Assembly (NCBI GenBank): GCA_036015235.1
Contig: CP107926.1
Coordinates: 6,819,501-6,883,500 of the forward strand
Reading direction: 5' to 3'
DNA from: Streptomyces sp. NBC_00433
GTDB lineage: Bacteria; Actinomycetota; Actinomycetes; Streptomycetales; Streptomycetaceae
DNA: 64,000 nt
Each line of letters opens with the position of its first letter. The first letter of the stretch is position 1. Shown piece by piece: positions 58,513 through 64,000 of this stretch. The notes beneath the pieces were generated by a model. The model was not told where the DNA came from and searched no databases. It was given only the letters and a program-made list of their open reading frames with translations. Position numbers and translations under genes: made by a program.

Positions 58513-58965
58513 TCAGTTCGGCAGGGCCTCGGGCGGCCTGGCCGGCTGCGCCAGCACGTCGAGCGCCCGGCGCAGCTGGGTGCTCGACGTGTGGACGGTG
58601 TAGGGGAAGTAGACGACCTCCACGCCCACCGCCGCGAAGTCCCGCTCCAGGCGCAGGCCCTTCTCCGTGCCGCGCCAGTCGTCGCCCTTGAAGAGCACGT
58701 CGAACCTGACCTGGCGCCAGGTCTCCACCTTGTCCGGCACCGTCTCCACGAAGGCGGCGTCCACGAAGCGGATGCTGCGGACGATCTCCAGGCGCTCGAT
58801 CAGCGGCACCACCGGGCTGCGCCCCTTGGCGAGCTGGGCCATCTCGTCCGAGACGACCCCCGCCACCAGGTAGTCGCACTGGCTGCGGGCGTGCCGCAGG
58901 ATGTTGAGGTGCCCGACGTGGAAGAGGTCGTAGACCCCCGGTGCGTAACCGACCCGATGTGCCAT
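58513..58965 (-). CDS. Cytidylyltransferase-like nucleotidyltransferase
   Basis: The protein has 150 residues. The HxGH motif is H16-V-G-H19 in GVYDLFHVGHLNILRHA, and the end VHTSSTQLRRAL resembles the ISTS signature. This is the glycerol-3-phosphate/choline-phosphate cytidylyltransferase type fold. It would form a CDP-alcohol or NDP-sugar used in cell-wall polymers. It is divergent from the exopolysaccharide glycosyltransferase (203 bp). Between it and the toxin start, 58257-58512, nothing is recognised. Confidence 0.88.
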   Translation of the reverse strand: MAHRVGYAPGVYDLFHVGHLNILRHARSQCDYLVAGVVSDEMAQLAKGRSPVVPLIERLEIVRSIRFVDAAFVETVPDKVETWRQVRFDVLFKGDDWRGTEKGLRLERDFAAVGVEVVYFPYTVHTSSTQLRRALDVLAQPARPPEALPN

Positions 58966-59168
58966 GACACGACCCCCCAGTCGTACAAAAAGGCGTACAA
59001 CGCTTCACGGCGTTGCGGAGTCTCAGACGATAGCCGGGCCACCGCGCGGTCAAGCGGCGATTTGCCAAAGTCCGACGGTTGGCAAGACCGGGCGTGATGC
59101 CCTGGTGAACGGCTAGTGTGGGCAGTTGTTCGTCTGTGGGTTGTTCGTCTGGGGGGAAGGAACACTCC

Positions 59169-60494
59169 GTGGCCGTTTCCGCCACGCGCCGCCGGCTGCT
59201 GCTGGTCTCGACCAACTACGCGCCCGAGCACGCCGGAATAGGTCCCTACGCCACCCAGATCGCCGAGCACTGGGCGGTCGGCGGCGCCGAGGTGCACGTG
59301 CTCGCCGGGATGCCGCACTATCCGGCGTGGCGGGTCGACCCGGCCTACGCGGGGGTGTGGCGTACGGAGGAGGAGCGCGCGGGAGTGCGGGTGCACCGGC
59401 GGCGGCATACGGTCCCGCCGCGGCAGACCGCCCTGCGCCGGGCGCTGTTCGAGGCGTCGGTGCTCGGGCACGGCCTGCTGGCCCCGCCCGCGATGGGCAG
59501 GCCCGACGCGGTCGTCGCCCAACTCCCCAGCCTGGCGGGCGGAATCATCGGCGCCCGGCTGGCCCGCCGCCACGGGGTCCCGTATGTCCCCGTCGTGCAG
59601 GACCTGATGGGCGCGGCGGCCAGGCAGAGCGGGATACGCGGCGGCGACCGGGTCGCCTCCGTGGCCGGGGCGGCGGAGTCCTACGCGCTGCGCCGGGCGA
59701 CCCTGGTCGGCGTGATCCACGAGACCTTCGTGGCGAAGGTCGCCGCCCTCGGCGTGCCCGAGGAGCGCATACGCCTGGTCCCCAACTGGTCGCATGTGCA
59801 GAGCCCCTCGCGCCCCCGGGAGGAGACGCGCGCCCGGCTCGGCTGGCGGCCCGGACAGACGGTGCTGCTGCACTCGGGCAACATGGGCCTCAAGCAGGGC
59901 CTGGAAGTCCTCGTCGAGGCGGCCAGGCTGGACCCCGGACTGCACGTCGTGCTCATGGGCGACGGCAACCAGCGGGACAAGTTGCGGGAGGCGGCAGGCG
60001 GCCTGCCCAACCTGCACTTCGCACCGCCCGCCGACGACGCCGAATTCCCCGACGTGCTGGCCGCGGCCGACGTGCTCGCGGTCACCCAGCGGGCCTCGGT
60101 GCTGGACATGAGCATCCCCTCCAAGCTCACCTCCTACTTCGCCGCAGGGCGCCCGGTGCTCGCCTCGGTCGCCGCGGCGGGAGGCACCGCGCAGGAGGTC
60201 GAGAGGTCGGGCGCCGGCCTGGTGGTCGCACCGGAGGATCCGCGCGCCCTGCTGGACGCGGTGCGCGCACTGGCCGATGATCCTGACAGGGCCGATGCGC
60301 TGGGGGCGCGCGGGCCGCTCTACGTACGTGAACACCTGAGCCGCGAGGCGGGCCTCGCGCGGATCGACGCGCTGCTCGCCGAGGCGCTCGGGGAAGCCGC
60401 CGGAGTGGAGCCGGCGGAGGCGCCGCGGGAAGCGGCGGCAGCCGGCGCCGCGGCGCCCGGCGCGGGGGATGACGAGGGGGCAGGAGCCAAGTGA
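59169..60494 (+). CDS. GT4-family glycosyltransferase (WcaI-like)
   Basis: The protein has 441 residues from GTG 59169, with GAAGGA upstream. N-terminal Rossmann domain RRLLLVSTNYAPEHAGIGPYATQIAEHWAVGGAEVHVLAG and the C-terminal nucleotide-sugar domain (VLLHSGNMGLKQGLEVLVEAARLDPGLHVVLMGDGNQ, then FPDVLAAADVLAVTQRASVLDMSIPSKLTSYFAAGRPVLASV) identify GT4, the WcaI group. It should add a sugar to a lipid-linked repeating unit. An Ala/Glu-rich tail follows. Its stop overlaps the GTG of the next gene. Confidence 0.92.
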   Translation: MAVSATRRRLLLVSTNYAPEHAGIGPYATQIAEHWAVGGAEVHVLAGMPHYPAWRVDPAYAGVWRTEEERAGVRVHRRRHTVPPRQTALRRALFEASVLGHGLLAPPAMGRPDAVVAQLPSLAGGIIGARLARRHGVPYVPVVQDLMGAAARQSGIRGGDRVASVAGAAESYALRRATLVGVIHETFVAKVAALGVPEERIRLVPNWSHVQSPSRPREETRARLGWRPGQTVLLHSGNMGLKQGLEVLVEAARLDPGLHVVLMGDGNQRDKLREAAGGLPNLHFAPPADDAEFPDVLAAADVLAVTQRASVLDMSIPSKLTSYFAAGRPVLASVAAAGGTAQEVERSGAGLVVAPEDPRALLDAVRALADDPDRADALGARGPLYVREHLSREAGLARIDALLAEALGEAAGVEPAEAPREAAAAGAAAPGAGDDEGAGAK

Positions 60495-62167
60495 CCGACG
60501 TGACGCGTGCGGAGCAGCAGCCGCAGGACGAACCCGACCTGCTGCGCGACCAGTTCCGCCAGCTGATCCGCTACCGGACGCTGCTGGTGGTCGGGTTGCT
60601 GATCGGACTGCTCGGCGGCGCCTACCTCGCCTTCAGCGGCGCCGACACCTACACGGCGACCAGCGAGGTGCGGGTCAAGGCCGCCATCGAGGACCCCTTC
60701 GTGGCCGGGGCCACCGCCGACAAGAACATCGACATCGGCACCGAGCGGCAGAGCGCGCTCAGCAGCATCGTCGCCGACGCGGCCGCCAAGACGGCGGGGG
60801 CGCCGGTCACGACGATGTCGAAGTGCCTCCAGGTGACCAACCCGCCCAACACCCTGGTGCTCCGCTTCACCTGCACGGCGGGCAGCGCCCAGCACGCGGC
60901 GGACTGGGTGAACGCCTTCACCAAGGCCTACCTGGACGACCGGCAGGCCGGGACCAAGGACACCGTCACCCGCATGGTGGCCAGTTACCAGTCGCAGCTC
61001 GACCCGATGGTCACCCAGCGCAACGACCTGCTCGACCAGATCGCCCATGCCAAGACCAGCCAGGTCGTCGGCACCCTGGTCTCCTCGCAGACCAACCTGC
61101 TCAGCCGGATCACCGAACTCAACGCCGACATCAGCGGCTTGCGCGCGCTGGACACCACACCCGGCCTGGTCATCAAGCCGGGCGTCAGGCCCGACGCGCC
61201 CTCGGGACCCGGGCTGCCGATGATGCTCGCCCTCGGCGTCGTCGTCGGCATCGCGCTCGGCCTGCTCCTCGCCTGGGTGCGGCTGGTCTTCGACCCGACC
61301 GTACGCAGCGACGGCGAGGTCACCCGCACCCTGGGCGCCCCCGTGCTCGGCACCCTGCCCCGGCTGCGCGGCCGCACCGCCACGGGCGCCTCCGCCGACG
61401 GCCTGCTCGCGGGCGGGCGCGGCGACGGGCGGCTCGCCGAGGAATACCGGGCGGTCGCCTTCCGCCTCACCCGCGACAAGCGCTTCTCCGAGCGGCGCCG
61501 GCTGCTGGTCGTCGCCCCGCGCGGCACCGGCGAGACACCCGCCGCCGTCGCCGTCAACCTGGCCGCCTCCTTCGCCGAGATGGGCATGGAGGTGCTGCTC
61601 GTCGAGGCCGACCTGCGCACCCCCGCGCTGTCCGCCCGGCTGCGCACCGCGGACGGTGCCAGGCCCGGCTGGGCCCGGACTCCCGGGCTCGGCGAGGGCG
61701 GTTGGCCCGCGGGGCTGCAAATGCCCATCGACGCCGGGGAGTCCGGGTCCTTCGACCTGGTGCCCGGCCGCAGGGTGCGCAATGTCGCCCGCGCCCTGAC
61801 CTCCGCACCGGCCGGGCGGCTCTTCGCCGAGGCGGACGAGCCCGGCTCCGTCGTCGTCGTCCTCGCGCCGCCCGTCCTCGCCTACGCCGACGCCGTCGCG
61901 CTGGCCGACCGCGTCGACGGCGTCGTCGTGGTGTGCGACCCGCGGGCCGTGCACCGCGTCGACCTGGAGCGTGTACGCGAGCTGATCGACGCCGCGGGCG
62001 CCGCCGTCCTGGGCGTCGTCCTGCACTCCGCCGAGCCCGGCACCCGCCGCCGCTTCGGCTTCACCCGCGCATCGCGCCCCGCGGCCCCGCCCGCCCCCGC
62101 CGCCCGCCGCGACGGCGACCTGCCCCAGGAGGCCACCACACCGCCCGAGCGGCACCCGGTCCCTTGA
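60491..62167 (+). CDS. Wzz-type chain-length/tyrosine-kinase-like protein with degenerate Walker A
   Basis: The protein has 558 residues. The N-terminal Wzz domain has two membrane helices (YRTLLVVGLLIGLLGGAYLAFS and GLPMMLALGVVVGIALGLLLAWVR) flanking a periplasmic coil. The C-terminal domain resembles a BY-kinase: EEYRAVAFRLTRDKRFSERRRLLVV, then APRGTGETPAAVAVNLAASFAEMGMEVLLVEADLRTPALS. In Walker A the lysine is E348, so ATP turnover is doubtful. The tail has no tyrosine cluster. It probably controls polysaccharide chain length. It overlaps both neighbouring genes. Confidence 0.9.
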   Translation: MTDVTRAEQQPQDEPDLLRDQFRQLIRYRTLLVVGLLIGLLGGAYLAFSGADTYTATSEVRVKAAIEDPFVAGATADKNIDIGTERQSALSSIVADAAAKTAGAPVTTMSKCLQVTNPPNTLVLRFTCTAGSAQHAADWVNAFTKAYLDDRQAGTKDTVTRMVASYQSQLDPMVTQRNDLLDQIAHAKTSQVVGTLVSSQTNLLSRITELNADISGLRALDTTPGLVIKPGVRPDAPSGPGLPMMLALGVVVGIALGLLLAWVRLVFDPTVRSDGEVTRTLGAPVLGTLPRLRGRTATGASADGLLAGGRGDGRLAEEYRAVAFRLTRDKRFSERRRLLVVAPRGTGETPAAVAVNLAASFAEMGMEVLLVEADLRTPALSARLRTADGARPGWARTPGLGEGGWPAGLQMPIDAGESGSFDLVPGRRVRNVARALTSAPAGRLFAEADEPGSVVVVLAPPVLAYADAVALADRVDGVVVVCDPRAVHRVDLERVRELIDAAGAAVLGVVLHSAEPGTRRRFGFTRASRPAAPPAPAARRDGDLPQEATTPPERHPVP

Positions 62168-63558
62168 CAGGCCCCGCCCCGCGGCAGCCAGCCGCGGCCG
62201 GGGCCGTCCCCCAGGACCCGCAGGACGCCGCCGCGGACGGCGCCGCGGGAGCCGCTCCCGGCGGCGACCAGGAAGAAGGTGCCGCGGGCATCGGCTCCAA
62301 GGCCGCCATCGTCAGCTCGGTGGCCGACCAGGGAGTGGCCGCCCTCACCAACATCATCGTGCTGGTGGTCGCCGCCCGGCTGTCGAGCGCCGCCGGCTTC
62401 TCGGTCTTCTCGATGGTCTACATGATCTTCACCGTGCTGCTCGGCGTCGGCGTGTCCTACGTCGGTCAGGCGCTGGTGCTGGAGCGCGGCACCGAACGCG
62501 TACGGGCCGCCTGCCGGTCCGCGGCCACCTTCACCGCGGTCGCCTCCACCACGATCGGCCTGGCGATGGCCGTCGGCCTCGGCCTCGCCGACGGCGCGAC
62601 CGCGCACGGGCTCGCCGTGCTCGGCCTGGTCCTGCCGATCGTGCTCACCCAGGACGGCCTGCGCTACTGCTTCTCCGCGCTGCGGCTGCCGCACTACGCC
62701 CTGGTCGGCGACACCGTACGGCTGCTGGTCGCGGTGCCCGCGCTCGCCGTGCAGCCGCACGGGGCCGGTCCTGAGCGGCTGGTCGCCGTGTGGGGGCTGT
62801 CCGCGCTGCCCGCGCTGCTGGTGGCCGCCGCGCTGCTGTGGCCGCGGATCAAGGGCGCACCGCTGGACCTGCGGAAATTCCTCCGCCGGGGGCACCTCGG
62901 GCAGCGCTTCGTGGTCGAGTTCGGCGTCGGCAATGCCACCAGCCAGCTCGCCGTGGTCGGGCTCGGCCTCTTCGCCGCGCCGCTGGCCGTCGGCGCCCTG
63001 CGCGGCGCCACCACGCTCTTCGGCCCGATGAACGTCCTGTTCAACTCCGCCACCGCCTTCGGCCCGCCCCTGCTCAACCGGGTGCGCGACGCCGACGGCA
63101 AGGTCCGCGCCACCGCCGTGCTGGCCGTCGCGCTCGCCTGGGTCGCCGTGGTCTGGACGGTCGTGCTGATGCTGCTGCCCGACAGCGTCGGCCGCCAACT
63201 CCTCGGCGACACCTGGGCCGCGTCCTCCGGCCTGCTCGCCGCGTCCGGCAGCCAATACGCCGGCATCGCGCTGGGCACCAGCGCCCTGCTCACCCTGCGG
63301 GTGCTGCAACCCAAGGCGACGCTGCCGATCCAGGTGGTCTTCTCCCTCGCCTCCGTCGCCTTCATGCTCGGCGGCTACCGCATCGACGGCGTCTACGGGG
63401 CCGCCTGGGGCCTGTGCCTGGGCTCCGCCCTCAAGGCCGCCGCCCTGTGGCTGCGGATCGCCGCGCACCGCCGCCGCCCGGCACCCGCCGCCGGGCAGCA
63501 GGCCCAGGGCGGCACCGGCGAGGCCGTCACCGCAGGATCTTCCGCCGGTCCTCGCTGA
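62164..63558 (+). CDS. Wzx-type polysaccharide flippase
   Basis: The protein has 464 residues. TTG 62164 overlaps the previous stop (TTGA), consistent with the coupled starts in this operon, and no better start is seen. After a disordered lead come about 12 to 14 membrane helices (VADQGVAALTNIIVLVVAARLSS, FSMVYMIFTVLLGVGVSYVGQALVL, and later GFAA-like segments). This is the MOP/PST flippase family that moves lipid-linked oligosaccharides across the membrane. The 3' end overlaps the convergent polymerase-like gene by 32 bp. Confidence 0.86.
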   Translation: MTGPAPRQPAAAGAVPQDPQDAAADGAAGAAPGGDQEEGAAGIGSKAAIVSSVADQGVAALTNIIVLVVAARLSSAAGFSVFSMVYMIFTVLLGVGVSYVGQALVLERGTERVRAACRSAATFTAVASTTIGLAMAVGLGLADGATAHGLAVLGLVLPIVLTQDGLRYCFSALRLPHYALVGDTVRLLVAVPALAVQPHGAGPERLVAVWGLSALPALLVAAALLWPRIKGAPLDLRKFLRRGHLGQRFVVEFGVGNATSQLAVVGLGLFAAPLAVGALRGATTLFGPMNVLFNSATAFGPPLLNRVRDADGKVRATAVLAVALAWVAVVWTVVLMLLPDSVGRQLLGDTWAASSGLLAASGSQYAGIALGTSALLTLRVLQPKATLPIQVVFSLASVAFMLGGYRIDGVYGAAWGLCLGSALKAAALWLRIAAHRRRPAPAAGQQAQGGTGEAVTAGSSAGPR

Positions 63559-64000
63559 AGGTGGTGACCAGCGCCAGGCACACGGCGGCGATGCCGATAC
63601 GCCCCGACGCCTGGAGCAGCGGGCCGCGCAGCAGGATGAACGAATACCCGCACACCAGCGGGATCACCACCGCCATCACCGTGCCGGGCCGCCCGTCCTC
63701 CAACGTCCGCTGCGCATAGCGCCGGTCGCCCCGCGCGCACAGGTAGCCCAGCGCGAGGAAGCCGCCGGTCATCCCCACCGGGCCGAAGTCCAGCCACAGT
63801 TCGGCCCACAGCGGCGACGACAGGTTGGTGTTGGTCATGCCCATCCACTGGCCGACCTGCACCCCGGAGTCCAGCGGTTTGCCGTGCCAGATCGAGCGCG
63901 GCACGAAGAAGAAGACGTCGGCGGCCAGTTGCCGCCCGTGCGAGTGCCCCTTGCCCGAGTGCACGAAGGTCAGGGTGTTCGCGAACATCCCTACCTGGTC
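63527..64000 (-). CDS. O-antigen polymerase/ligase-like membrane protein, partial
   Basis: This is the last 158 codons of a gene that continues beyond the window. MTGGFLALGYLCARGD and VIPLVCGYSFILLRGPLLQ are membrane helices, preceded by a conserved-looking loop (HGRQLAADVFFFVPRSIWHGKPLDSGVQVGQWMGMTNTNLSSPLWAELWLDFGPVG) typical of Wzy-type polymerases. This fits an exopolysaccharide locus. An internal ATG (63988) is not the true start, since the frame is open to the edge. Confidence 0.7.
   Translation of the reverse strand, partial: DQVGMFANTLTFVHSGKGHSHGRQLAADVFFFVPRSIWHGKPLDSGVQVGQWMGMTNTNLSSPLWAELWLDFGPVGMTGGFLALGYLCARGDRRYAQRTLEDGRPGTVMAVVIPLVCGYSFILLRGPLLQASGRIGIAAVCLALVTTFSEDRRKILR

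Noticed and set aside
1..64000. tRNA, rRNA or riboswitch genes
   Set aside because: I found no cloverleaf, rRNA or known riboswitch pattern by eye; a tool such as tRNAscan-SE or Infernal would be needed to exclude them.

Overview
The window is high-GC actinobacterial DNA, almost certainly from a Streptomyces or close Streptomycetaceae relative. The support is very strong G/C bias at third codon positions, many GTG/TTG starts, ATGA-type gene overlaps, a conservon (cvnABCD plus P450), secreted CBM2 cellulases with a CebR-type box, HTH/HATPase regulator pairs, and a large regulatory gene with TTA codons (bldA-type control). I see no rRNA, tRNA, CRISPR array or intact transposase.

0.2-10 kb: an HTH-STAND-TPR regulator, a secreted ricin-type lectin, a frameshifted peptidoglycan-binding remnant, a GH5 cellulase, a molybdopterin-oxidoreductase remnant, and a FadR-type GntR regulator that shares a palindrome with a downstream secreted beta-helix glycosidase. 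10-16 kb: a crotonase-family enzyme, a membrane SpoIIE phosphatase, a divergent MFS/TetR efflux pair, a tiny FG-GAP-like secreted protein and a LacI regulator. 16-26 kb: a glycan-degradation stretch (GH18 chitinase-like with lectin domain, GH12-CBM2 cellulase, GH16-CBM56 laminarinase) with LysR, NTF2-like, cobalamin-binding and PAS-SpoIIE genes. It ends in a 170-bp MITE whose right end forms the stop codon of a quinone oxidoreductase gene.

26-30 kb: oxidoreductase/MarR pair, a blasticidin-S-deaminase-like enzyme, a methyltransferase and an APH-type kinase. 30-35 kb: the most notable accessory locus, a 1354-residue CHAT protease-STAND ATPase-TPR protein with a nearly identical 123-bp repeat array and two TTA codons, translationally coupled to a small EACC1-like protein. 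This resembles the NTP-dependent biological conflict systems of multicellular bacteria. 34.6-41 kb: two HATPase anti-sigma-like proteins, XRE/TPR regulators, an ECF sigma/anti-sigma pair, a block of regulator pseudogenes made by duplication, and a ROK regulator.

42-46 kb: a conservon (CvnA histidine-kinase-like, CvnB roadblock, CvnC DUF742, CvnD GTPase) ending in a CYP157-like P450 without ExxR. 46-54 kb: housekeeping and transport genes (pterin dehydratase, Gfo/Idh/MocA dehydrogenase, Bcr/CflA MFS, serine hydrolase, beta-propeller lipoprotein, NodB-like lipoprotein, CDP-alcohol phosphotransferase), with two intergenic copies of a composite repeat. 53.9-58.3 kb: a polymorphic toxin/immunity pair with an eCIS-type N-terminal motif, a Hint autoprotease and a C-terminal toxin domain. 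58.5-64 kb: the start of an exopolysaccharide locus (cytidylyltransferase-like, GT4, Wzz-like, flippase, and a polymerase-like gene running off the window).
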